Position numbers and translations under genes: made by a program
The notes under the pieces: model-generated
The model's database searches: none
The model's input: the letters and a program-made list of their open reading frames with translations, nothing else
What the model was told of the DNA's origin: nothing
Shown: positions 20,297 to 25,831 of the stretch, one piece after another
How positions within the stretch are numbered: position 1 is the first letter of the stretch
How the letters are laid out: each line of letters begins with the position of its first letter
Source: a virus
DNA length: 40,132 nucleotides
IMG/VR virus record: IMGVR_UViG_3300009285_000594
Location: 1 to 40,132 of that record
Direction: 5' to 3' (one strand)

Positions 20297-20325
20297 TTTA
20301 TATCATATCTTGATGTCAATGTCAA
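20297..20325 (-). promoter_or_regulatory. Leftward early promoter with the shared operator block
   Basis: Read leftward: TTGACA (20325-20320), a 17-base spacer, TATAAA (20302-20297). The first 16 bases TTGACATTGACATCAA differ by one base from the rightward promoter at 12151. The predicted start is near 20290, and it reads into the 59-residue gene and the SSB-like gene. Confidence 0.75.
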
Positions 20326-20333
20326 GAGGTATA

Positions 20334-20573
20334 TTATCTTGGTTTTTTTCTTGCAAAATAAATTGGATAGAATAACATTAGTAATTCGGGTCTGGCTTGA
20401 TCGATAGCTTGTTTGATTAACTCTTTCTTTTTCTTTGTTTCCACAACCATAAATATATTGATAATATTCTCGTTGTTAATATTTAAGTTTTCTAATGTTG
20501 TTAGACAAAGAGCGGGTAATTGTTTGAATTTAGCTAAGTAGGAGAATTGTTCTTTAGTTAGCATAAATATCAT
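20334..20573 (-). CDS. Unknown protein of up to 79 residues
   Basis: The sequence after MLTKEQFSYLAKFKQLPALC is a helical body with KKKKELIKQAIDQARPELLM and a basic C-terminus. The start is uncertain: ATG 20573 overlaps the previous gene by 20 bases and ATG 20564 by 11; neither has a strong Shine-Dalgarno. It ends just upstream of the 20297 promoter. No family is recognised. Confidence 0.65.
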   Translation of the reverse strand: MIFMLTKEQFSYLAKFKQLPALCLTTLENLNINNENIINIFMVVETKKKKELIKQAIDQARPELLMLFYPIYFARKKPR

Positions 20574-20799
20574 TTATTAAATCAATTAAGGCACTTTCTA
20601 CCAAATCAAGTCTAACTTCAATACTATCCCTATTCATGTGCGAAAAAGAATTAGTGTGATGTTCAATAAAATCTCTTACACTACCTTTAGGATATTTAGA
20701 CAACCTTTCTTTTTCTTCTTCCCTCCACTTTTGAGATATTTTCCTACATTCTCTAAAGTCTTTTTCTATTTTGTTTATTTGTTCTTTAGTTAGAGTCAT
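20554..20799 (-). CDS. Unknown helical protein of 81 residues
   Basis: Charged and helical throughout (INKIEKDFRECRKISQKWRE), with a His-rich middle (FIEHHTNSFSHMNRDSIEVR) and an acidic hydrophobic end (VESALIDLINDIYAN). It starts three bases after the YopX-like gene. No family is recognised. Confidence 0.65.
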   Translation of the reverse strand: MTLTKEQINKIEKDFRECRKISQKWREEEKERLSKYPKGSVRDFIEHHTNSFSHMNRDSIEVRLDLVESALIDLINDIYAN

Positions 20800-20802
20800 T
20801 TT

Positions 20803-21180
20803 TTAATATTTTGTACTAATAATTCTAATAAAGCATAGGTTCTCCTTCTTGAGCAGTTCTGGGTTTTCATAAATGTTTCCAATTACTTCAAGTTTTATTC
20901 TTCCTTCATAATCTGCTATTTGGGAAAAACTTGGAGCTGCTGTATTATCTTTATGTTCTCTACCCCAAGCACAAAATCCCCATACTACTCTTGATTTATC
21001 ATTAAAAATATCCCCCTCATATATCTCTTTTCCGTTTTTATCGTGGAGTCCTGTGTATTGCATTAAATCAAATCTAACTTGGTTACGGGTTTCAGTGTGT
21101 GCAAAATACTCCATTGCGTGCATATCTATCATAGTTTTATTTTCTTTATCCCAAGCTCGAAATTTAATTTCTCTATTCAT
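20803..21180 (-). CDS. YopX-family protein
   Basis: A 125-residue protein with IKFRAWDKENKTMID, LMQYTGLHDKNGKEIYEGDI and KLEVIGNIYENPELLK, the signature blocks of the YopX domain (PF09643) common in phages of low-GC bacteria. The domain is beta-rich and its role is unknown; the Bacillus SPbeta protein gives the name. The ATGA overlap with the 40-residue gene upstream shows coupled translation. Confidence 0.9.
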   Translation of the reverse strand: MNREIKFRAWDKENKTMIDMHAMEYFAHTETRNQVRFDLMQYTGLHDKNGKEIYEGDIFNDKSRVVWGFCAWGREHKDNTAAPSFSQIADYEGRIKLEVIGNIYENPELLKKENLCFIRIISTKY

Positions 21181-21299
21181 AGGTTCTCCTTTAATTTATC
21201 TTTAAAAACATTATCAATTCTCTTTTGTAATTTATCTAACGACTTGTGAAATTTATATGAAAAATTAACTTTCCACTTTAGTAATTCTTTCTTCTTCAT
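21177..21299 (-). CDS. Small basic protein of 40 residues
   Basis: MKKKELLKWKVNFSYKFHKS is followed by LDKLQKRIDNVFKDKLKENL, a very basic helical peptide with an RBS GAGGAG. It is joined at both ends by ATGA overlaps to the RHH gene (21296-21299) and the YopX gene (21177-21180), strong evidence that it is translated. The function is unknown; it may partner the RHH protein. Confidence 0.6.
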   Translation of the reverse strand: MKKKELLKWKVNFSYKFHKSLDKLQKRIDNVFKDKLKENL

Positions 21300-21436
21300 A
21301 AGTTCTCCTCTAGTATTTCATTTATTATTTGTTTAATTGTTTTACCTGTTTTTGCCGATTTTATCTTCAATTTTTCGTGATGCTTTTTGCTGATATGAAT
21401 ACTCTTTCTAGCGTTTTTGTATATTTGTATACTCAT
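21296..21436 (-). CDS. Ribbon-helix-helix DNA-binding protein (CopG/Arc-like)
   Basis: A 46-residue protein. After a short N-terminus, RKSIHISKKHHEKLKIKSAK forms the beta strand and first helix, and TGKTIKQIINEILEEN the second helix, the standard RHH arrangement. Such proteins bind DNA as dimers. Size and fold suit a phage repressor of an early promoter. RBS GGAGGAATTAT is strong. It could bind one of the palindromes in this window; that is inference. Confidence 0.7.
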   Translation of the reverse strand: MSIQIYKNARKSIHISKKHHEKLKIKSAKTGKTIKQIINEILEENL

Positions 21437-21599
21437 ATAATTCCTCCCCCATTCCCGTAAATGTAATGCCTCTGGCTCTTCCCTTTCTCCCCTACCCCTG
21501 TGATGATGGTTTGCTATGCTGGTTTGTAGATACCCTTAGTGTTTCTTCTCTTCTTGTGGCTTCCTAGAAAAAGTCTAGGTCTTGATACTCTTACCATAT

Positions 21600-21977
21600 C
21601 TATATCACAGTACGCAGGTCTTCAGGTTTGAACGCCGTCGTGTGTAAGAGTTGCTTACACAAAGGACATATCTTTTTAGATACGTCTTTTCTATAAGGAA
21701 CTATCTTACTATTTTTCATTAAATTCAATATTAAAGTTCGGACTTCTTTGGAATAATAATTTTCTTTCATATAGGCTAACGAATTTTCCCACCAACTTAA
21801 TTTATCGGTTTGTTTTTCATTAAGATTATGTTTTTGGGAATATGTTTTTAGATTGGAGATTAACTTTTCTTTACGAAAGATATAACTATTAAGGAAAGTA
21901 TTAACACTTGTACTATCACAAGTCTTTTGACCGTTAAATCCAACTATCGATGCTTGTATTTTTGTAGGTATTTTCAT
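21600..21977 (-). CDS. Unknown protein with C-terminal CxxC motif
   Basis: A 125-residue helical, basic protein (FRKEKLISNLKTYSQKHNLN, then SWWENSLAYMKENYYSKEVR) ending with ICPLCKQLLHTTAFKP, half of a zinc site plus a nearby His. No family is recognised. The gap 21437-21599 downstream holds only a small CCTAGA/TCTAGG hairpin (about 21564-21580) and no gene. Confidence 0.65.
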   Translation of the reverse strand: MKIPTKIQASIVGFNGQKTCDSTSVNTFLNSYIFRKEKLISNLKTYSQKHNLNEKQTDKLSWWENSLAYMKENYYSKEVRTLILNLMKNSKIVPYRKDVSKKICPLCKQLLHTTAFKPEDLRTVI

Positions 21978-21984
21978 AGTTTAA

Positions 21985-22022
21985 TTAAAAAACCGCCGAC
22001 CATTGAAAAATGATTAGCGGTT
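21985..22022 (-). terminator. Terminator after the 110-residue gene
   Basis: Read leftward: AACCGCTAATCATT, loop TTTC, AATGGTCGGCGGTT, then TTTTTTAATT. The stem is 14 pairs with one mismatch and two wobbles. It begins inside the stop region of the 22014-22346 gene and ends just before the next start. Confidence 0.7.
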
Positions 22023-22346
22023 GTCTGGGTTTAATAATTTTGTGACGATATTTTTTATTTTTTCTTCATTTCTACCAATCTCTCCCCCAATATGCCATTC
22101 AGTTATATCCTTAGTTTTTAACCCTTTGTTTCCTAAATAATTTTTACCATCTTTGTAATTATAAATTGTAATACATCCTTCTGATGTAAGAATAATCCAT
22201 TCCGCATCTGTTTTATCTTCTCCCTTATTTGGTTTACCGAATGTTTTAACCAATCTATTATAAGAAATATCTATATAATCTTTAAATGAAGTTCCTGCAA
22301 TGGGAGAGTAGTGAAAATCTGGAATACAAACTTTTATTATGTCCAT
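22014..22346 (-). CDS. Conserved phage-type hypothetical protein
   Basis: Start chosen at MDIIKVCIPDFHYSPIAG (RBS GAGGG), not the upstream TTG at 22394, which would put the N-terminus in a structured leader. The 110 residues include YNRLVKTFGKPNKGEDKTDA, EWIILTSEGCITIYNYKDGK, NYLG and WHIGG, blocks I recall from small uncharacterised phage proteins. It is the first gene after the strong promoter at 22464-22492 and is preceded by an unusual interleaved structure. Confidence 0.75.
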   Translation of the reverse strand: MDIIKVCIPDFHYSPIAGTSFKDYIDISYNRLVKTFGKPNKGEDKTDAEWIILTSEGCITIYNYKDGKNYLGNKGLKTKDITEWHIGGEIGRNEEKIKNIVTKLLNPDNR

Positions 22347-22435
22347 AAAAAAATCCCTCTGTTCGTTGGGTCTGGGCTGTAGGTTCTGCGACAAACCGTT
22401 ACAGACCCAGCGAATAAAAGGATCTTTTGTCGCAT
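22337..22435 (-). CDS. Possible upstream reading frame across the structured leader (32 codons)
   Basis: ATG 22435 is preceded by AAGG at about 8 bases and starts MRQKILLFAGSVTVCRRTYS; it ends at TAA 22337-22339, overlapping the start of the next gene by 10 bases in another frame. A ribosome on it would open the whole interleaved structure. Coding potential is not otherwise supported, so it may be chance. Confidence 0.3.
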   Translation of the reverse strand: MRQKILLFAGSVTVCRRTYSPDPTNRGIFLWT

Positions 22436-22445
22436 ATTTACAGCC
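22362..22445 (-). promoter_or_regulatory. Interleaved inverted-repeat leader (pseudoknot/switch topology)
   Basis: Pairing A: TTCGTTGGGTCTG (22362-22374) with CAGACCCAGCGAA (22402-22414), 13 pairs with one wobble. Pairing B: GGCTGTA (22375-22381) and GCGACAAA (22388-22395) with TTTGTCGC (22426-22433) and TACAGCC (22439-22445), 15 pairs in two blocks. The order on the RNA is B, A, B', A', directly after the promoter's start site and directly before the RBS. It can fold as a large H-type pseudoknot or as two exclusive hairpins. Confidence 0.75.
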
Positions 22446-22463
22446 TTATTTAATTCAAATTAC

Positions 22464-22492
22464 ATACTAGCACAAACAAAAAGAAATGTCAA
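22464..22492 (-). promoter_or_regulatory. Strong leftward promoter of the early block
   Basis: Read leftward: TTGACA (22492-22487), exactly 17 bases, TAGTAT (22469-22464). The predicted start is near 22457, so the transcript begins just before the interleaved structure. The -10 and spacing match the rightward promoter at 12151-12179. Confidence 0.8.
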
Positions 22493-22495
22493 GAA

Positions 22496-22526
22496 CCCAA
22501 AAAGCCAACCATTTCTGGAAGGCTTG
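22496..22526 (-). terminator. Weak terminator just upstream of the early promoter
   Basis: Read leftward: AAGCCTTCC, loop AGAAAT, GGTTGGCTT, then TTT. Five outer pairs, two mismatches and two inner pairs. It may help insulate the promoter from late transcription. Confidence 0.45.
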
Positions 22527-22614
22527 TTGAGACTTGTTGTTTAATATTATATCACGTTTAACTATATATCGAAACCATATATCATAATAATAATATTTTG
22601 ATATACAAGAAAAC

Positions 22615-22643
22615 GGGAAACTAAAGGGAAACTAAAGGGAAAC
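22615..22643. repeat. GGGAAACTAAA direct repeats
   Basis: An 11-bp unit GGGAAACTAAA repeated about 2.5 times without gaps, in an AT-rich stretch with ATATAT arms (about 22564-22582). One helical turn per unit suggests a protein-binding array. The rest of 22527-22643 holds no gene. Confidence 0.55.
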
Positions 22644-22690
22644 AAAAAAGAGGCAAGTTGACTATGAATACATAGTATTGGCTTACCTCT
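22644..22690 (-). terminator. Main terminator of the late block
   Basis: Read leftward: AGAGGTAAG, a 24-base loop with an inner CTATG/CATAG hairpin, CTTGCCTCT, then TTTTTT. Nine pairs with one wobble. Confidence 0.75.
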
Positions 22691-22698
22691 CCAAAGAA

Positions 22699-22731
22699 AG
22701 AGGTAGGATAACTGCCCAGCAACCTACCTCT
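22699..22731 (-). terminator. First of two tandem hairpins after the holin-like gene
   Basis: Read leftward: AGAGGTAGG, a 15-base loop, CCTACCTCT, then TTCTTT. A perfect 9-bp stem. It shares the AGAGGTA sequence with the second hairpin, so the two may be duplicates. Confidence 0.65.
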
Positions 22732-22744
22732 CACCTTCATTATA

Positions 22745-22984
22745 TCACTTACTTCCTAGAACTTGGCTAATTTTATAAACTCCCGAACTTGATATTCCAA
22801 CCGCGAATCCAATCTCTAAACTTGGTAGACCAAACCACTTAAGATAACCAAAGACTGTACCTGCTATTACTGCTACCATAAAGAATACAAAAGACTTCCA
22901 ATTACGTTCAAAAGCAAATTGTATTCCGTTCACAAGTCCAATTAAAACAAAAGCCGCCATTACATAACCTTCTAATTCTGGCAT
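22745..22984 (-). CDS. Holin-like membrane protein
   Basis: A 79-residue protein with two or three membrane segments (about 8-25, 30-48 and 55-72): VMAAFVLIGLVNGIQFAF, SFVFFMVAVIAGTVFGYL and LEIGFAVGISSSGVYKIS. A short charged loop (ERNWKS) follows the first, and the tail is basic. Size, topology and the position at the end of the lysis cassette fit a phage holin, which would let the lytic enzyme reach the cell wall. No specific holin family is claimed. RBS AGAAGGTG is present. Confidence 0.7.
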   Translation of the reverse strand: MPELEGYVMAAFVLIGLVNGIQFAFERNWKSFVFFMVAVIAGTVFGYLKWFGLPSLEIGFAVGISSSGVYKISQVLGSK

Positions 22985-23026
22985 AATAATTCACCTTCTT
23001 TCGTTAGATATATAATTTATTAGTAA

Positions 23027-23081
23027 TAAAAAGAGAGACAGAGTTTCAATGTATGCATATTGTAAGCCTGTCTGCCTCTCT
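23027..23081 (-). terminator. Terminator between HNH and holin-like genes
   Basis: Read leftward: AGAGAGGCAGACAG, a 26-base loop with an inner AT-rich palindrome, CTGTCTCTCT, then TTTTTATT. The stem contains a four-base bulge. Holin expression would rely on read-through or a nearby promoter. Confidence 0.6.
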
Positions 23082-23098
23082 CCTAGAAATGGATCACC

Positions 23099-23545
23099 TC
23101 ACTTTCGATGGTGTACTTTCGTTCTGGGGAACTTGTATCCACCACGTCTCTTGAAGGTAAAAGTATTTTTCTCTGCAATGCGTAGAAGCATTAAGTCATA
23201 CTGTGAATCCCAATAGATTTCACCTCTCTTCATTCTCTCATCACGTCTGTGAATCATTTTACTAAAAGAATGTTGATCCGCATGATAAGCGTTAAAAGCT
23301 TGAGCTAAGTCTTTGTGGATTTTTTTATGACATTCAAGACAGATTAAAATACCGTTTGTGGCGATATCAAGGGTACAACCTCTAGTTGCGATTGAAAAAC
23401 GCTGGGGAATAATATGGTGAACTTGAAGCTCAACAGTGCTTCCACAAATTCGCCATTGTCTGCGTTTTGAATCCCATATCGGGAATTGACAGCGATCTTG
23501 ATCCCTATGGTGAAACCACTTTTTCTGCTCCAAGCTGTAAGCCAC
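23099..23545 (-). CDS. HNH endonuclease
   Basis: A GTG start is chosen (AAAGGAAGG then TGTATT then GTG), giving 148 residues; a longer TTG start is less likely. The HNH core is complete: CQFPIW...CGSTVELQVHHIIPQRF, then TLDIATNGILICLECHKKIH, with two CxxC-type cysteine pairs binding structural zinc, the His-His pair, Asn and final His. It nicks or cuts DNA. It sits inside the lysis cassette, where free-standing homing endonucleases often insert; a packaging role is less likely given its distance from terL. Confidence 0.85.
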   Translation of the reverse strand: MAYSLEQKKWFHHRDQDRCQFPIWDSKRRQWRICGSTVELQVHHIIPQRFSIATRGCTLDIATNGILICLECHKKIHKDLAQAFNAYHADQHSFSKMIHRRDERMKRGEIYWDSQYDLMLLRIAEKNTFTFKRRGGYKFPRTKVHHRK

Positions 23546-23562
23546 AATACACCTTCCTTTCA

Positions 23563-23763
23563 TTAGCAAATGGCTTCAATATGGTTATCTAGTAACACCC
23601 TTCCTTTCTGGTTTTGACAATCAACGTATTCAATGATCTGCAAATGGATAGCGTCTAGCGTACACGCGGTAAACGTCACCCTGTCATCGGTCTGGCAATC
23701 ACTGCCAACCTCCTCAAAAGTACCAACCCACACGATTGAGATTGACCTCATTGGAAGTACCAC
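23563..23763 (-). CDS. Unknown protein of 66 residues
   Basis: GTG start with RBS AAAGGAG at good spacing. The product is beta-rich with four cysteines (SDCQTDD, FTACTLD, YVDCQNQ and a C-terminal Cys), and VTFTACTLDAIHLQIIEYVD in the middle. There is no signal peptide. It is placed between a coiled-coil gene and the HNH gene. No family is recognised. Confidence 0.6.
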   Translation of the reverse strand: MVLPMRSISIVWVGTFEEVGSDCQTDDRVTFTACTLDAIHLQIIEYVDCQNQKGRVLLDNHIEAIC

Positions 23764-23820
23764 CTTACACTCTCCTTTCTTAACTTGTGAACGTGCGAAT
23801 ATATTTATCTAGCTCTTTGG

Positions 23821-24012
23821 CTAGGTTAACGACTCTTTTTTAATGTCTTGTTTAGCTTTGACTAAGGCTGTTGCTGAAACTTCTAAAGCCTTTTGTGCTT
23901 CTTCAATACGGTATTGATTAACAAGTCCATTAACTTTCTCCAACTGTTTAATTTTAGTTTCCAGATCGGATACTCGTTGTTCTAGTTCTTTAAATTCCTC
24001 TTTGATAGGCAT
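23821..24012 (-). CDS. Small coiled-coil protein of 63 residues
   Basis: MPIKEEFKELEQRVSDLETK continues with a leucine heptad pattern (IKQLEKVNGLVNQYRIEEAQ), so it is probably a parallel coiled coil. It follows the peptidase gene by one base and may be an accessory of the lysis module or a structural peptide. The function is unknown. Confidence 0.7.
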   Translation of the reverse strand: MPIKEEFKELEQRVSDLETKIKQLEKVNGLVNQYRIEEAQKALEVSATALVKAKQDIKKESLT

Positions 24013-24013
24013 A

Positions 24014-24691
24014 TTAGGATTTGTTTAATATATCTTGTATCTTTTTCTTTAAGTTATCGTATTTATTTCTCCACGCAGTAAGTTCAGTTTGAGTCTGTTT
24101 TAATTTCTGTTCACAAGTTTGAACAGGTGGAGTAGGAGTAGTAACTGGTTTAGATTTCTGCACTTCCCAACAAGTATAACCTGTAACTTTCCACGCTGGA
24201 TCAAGGTTTTTCCAAGATATCCATTTCTTGTTATTCATCCAACCCTCTTCACGACTAGCCCCACTATAAATAGGATCAGCATAACGGATAGAGTTATTAT
24301 TATCATCAATGCCTGTAATTAAAATAGCATGAACCCCGTTATAGTTCATCCCCTTAATTGGCATTTTAGAATAATCAATAATGGCAATTAGTAAATGACC
24401 ATAATCTAGAAATTCCTTGATCTGTGAAATTGCGATTGGCTTGTGTTGGAATAGAGGAAAACCAAGCCACTTAGCGGATTTAACCGCCCCCTCAAAAGTA
24501 GTAGTTTTAGGGTTATTATCCCCATTTTTAACAATATTAATAATAGCGTTTTGTCTACCTGTTAGATAGTTGTCTATCATTTTAAGGCAAGTCTCGACAC
24601 AAGTACCCGACTTCTTAACTCCATCCTTATAGTACCACATTGTATCGCCATCAAACTGACTGGCAAAATAATTTATATCTATACTTGGCAT
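24014..24691 (-). CDS. C39-like cysteine peptidase, candidate endolysin
   Basis: Start set at MPSIDINYFASQFDGD (RBS AAGGAGCTTATT); a longer upstream start lacks an RBS. The 225 residues contain a papain-like C39 triad: Cys31 in SGTCVETCLKM, His121 in NGVHAILITGID and Asp139 in RYADP. The C-terminal part after about residue 170 is a Pro/Thr linker (KPVTTPTPPVQTCEQK) and a helical tail that may bind the wall or form oligomers. The substrate is unproven; the neighbours (holin-like and XhlA-like genes) support a role in peptidoglycan cleavage. Confidence 0.75.
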   Translation of the reverse strand: MPSIDINYFASQFDGDTMWYYKDGVKKSGTCVETCLKMIDNYLTGRQNAIINIVKNGDNNPKTTTFEGAVKSAKWLGFPLFQHKPIAISQIKEFLDYGHLLIAIIDYSKMPIKGMNYNGVHAILITGIDDNNNSIRYADPIYSGASREEGWMNNKKWISWKNLDPAWKVTGYTCWEVQKSKPVTTPTPPVQTCEQKLKQTQTELTAWRNKYDNLKKKIQDILNKS

Positions 24692-24701
24692 AATAAGCTC
24701 C

Positions 24702-25091
24702 TTATTGAAGAATATGATAAACAATTAAACCGACTAAAGTACTCAAAATTGCACCACTTATTGTCAATAGAACTGTTATTCTAGTCTTTTCGGTTTCCAA
24801 ACTATTAAGCCTATCCTCATGATCCTCAATTCTTTTTAATACTTCTGTGTGCTGAATAGCAGTCACAAAAGACTTACTCATCTCATTTAGAGCCGCCTCT
24901 ACCCGCACAAGTGTACCCTTCATCCATGAGGTATCAGTAGCCACAACCGCAATCGCTGTAGCTGATTCAGCGGCGGCTTTGGCGGCGATAGCCGCGTTAT
25001 GAGAAGCATTAGAAGCCGCATCCGAAGCATTCTTAGCGGCAATAGCCGCGTTTTCTGCAGCAGATGAAACTACTGATATTTCTGATTTCAT
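24702..25091 (-). CDS. XhlA-like membrane-associated protein with Ala-rich N-terminus
   Basis: A 129-residue protein. Residues about 10-50 are Ala/Ser/Asn-rich (AAENAAIAAKNASDAASNAS), probably a helical rod. A coiled coil (RIEDHEDRLNSLETEKTR) at about 85-105 leads into one C-terminal membrane segment (ITVLLTISGAILSTLVGLIV). The coiled coil plus terminal anchor matches the XhlA haemolysin family of lysis modules; the Ala-rich region is an addition. It lies next to the peptidase gene. Confidence 0.65.
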   Translation of the reverse strand: MKSEISVVSSAAENAAIAAKNASDAASNASHNAAIAAKAAAESATAIAVVATDTSWMKGTLVRVEAALNEMSKSFVTAIQHTEVLKRIEDHEDRLNSLETEKTRITVLLTISGAILSTLVGLIVYHILQ

Positions 25092-25121
25092 AATTTTTTC
25101 CCTTAAATTGTTAATCTTTTA

Positions 25122-25646
25122 TTAATATCTATTTCCTGGATTAAAACCTGTAGCACCTGCTGCCACTAATTTACGTTGAGTAGGTTCATTATAATATCTA
25201 CCACCTGGATTAAAACCTGTAGCACCTGCTGCCACTAATTTACGTTGAGTAGGTTCATTATAATATCTACCACCTGGTTTTTTAGCATTTGCCATCACAT
25301 AGTTACGACCATAGGCATTTCCTCTTGGTGTTTTACTGCGACCATAAGCATTACCTCTTGGCGTTCTACCTTTTGTCATTGTGTAATTTCTACCAAAATC
25401 ATCTCCACCTGGTACTGGCATATTCACTTTTTGACGACTACCTGTATCAGTATCACCTACTGCTCTTTTTCTCATTGCCTCCATTTGCATTTGTCTGCGA
25501 TTTAAATTATTCATTCTTTTCTCCTTTTTATTATTTAAAATTTCTCGATAATCTTTTTTTTCAATGTTTTGTCTTTTTTCTTTTTTACGATCACGAGCAA
25601 TCTGTACTAATTCTTTTTCATCCTCGTAATCTCTTACTGTAGGCAT
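25122..25646 (-). CDS. Basic, repeat-containing putative virion protein
   Basis: A 174-residue protein. Residues 1-60 are a highly charged helix (QIARDRKKEKRQNIEKKDYR). The C-terminus contains two copies of GRYYNEPTQRKLVAAGATGF joined by NPG, and an earlier short duplication TPRGNAYGR. The composition (Arg, Gly, Tyr) suggests nucleic-acid binding or disorder. It sits between the lysis genes and the internal virion genes. The function is unknown. Confidence 0.7.
   Translation of the reverse strand: MPTVRDYEDEKELVQIARDRKKEKRQNIEKKDYREILNNKKEKRMNNLNRRQMQMEAMRKRAVGDTDTGSRQKVNMPVPGGDDFGRNYTMTKGRTPRGNAYGRSKTPRGNAYGRNYVMANAKKPGGRYYNEPTQRKLVAAGATGFNPGGRYYNEPTQRKLVAAGATGFNPGNRY
25135..25277. repeat. 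69-bp tandem duplication inside a coding region
   Basis: Two identical 69-bp units (25135-25203 and 25204-25272), followed by the first five bases of a third. Identity at DNA level, not just protein level, indicates a recent duplication. The unit encodes 23 residues. Confidence 0.9.
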
Positions 25647-25753
25647 TTTATTTACACCTCCTCTAGGTAATAAATATCCTTTTTAAAATTATCATTATTT
25701 TTAGAGCCATTGTAGGGCTTAATGTATTTTTAGGGTTGATACATCAACCACGC

Positions 25754-25831
25754 TCAACGCACCTTTTTGTATTTTCTCTTTTTTAAATATTCTTTTATCT
25801 TGTTTTTAATATTTTGTATAAAATCTTTCAT
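25754..25831 (-). CDS. Possible 25-residue basic peptide
   Basis: ATG 25831 comes immediately after the stop of the 25832-27937 gene with GGAGATATAA as RBS. The product MKDFIQNIKNKIKEYLKKRK ends YKKVR, a strongly basic amphipathic helix. A GGTTGA/TCAACC hairpin follows (25735-25750). The rest of 25647-25753 shows no gene. Small size keeps confidence low. Confidence 0.4.
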   Translation of the reverse strand: MKDFIQNIKNKIKEYLKKRKYKKVR

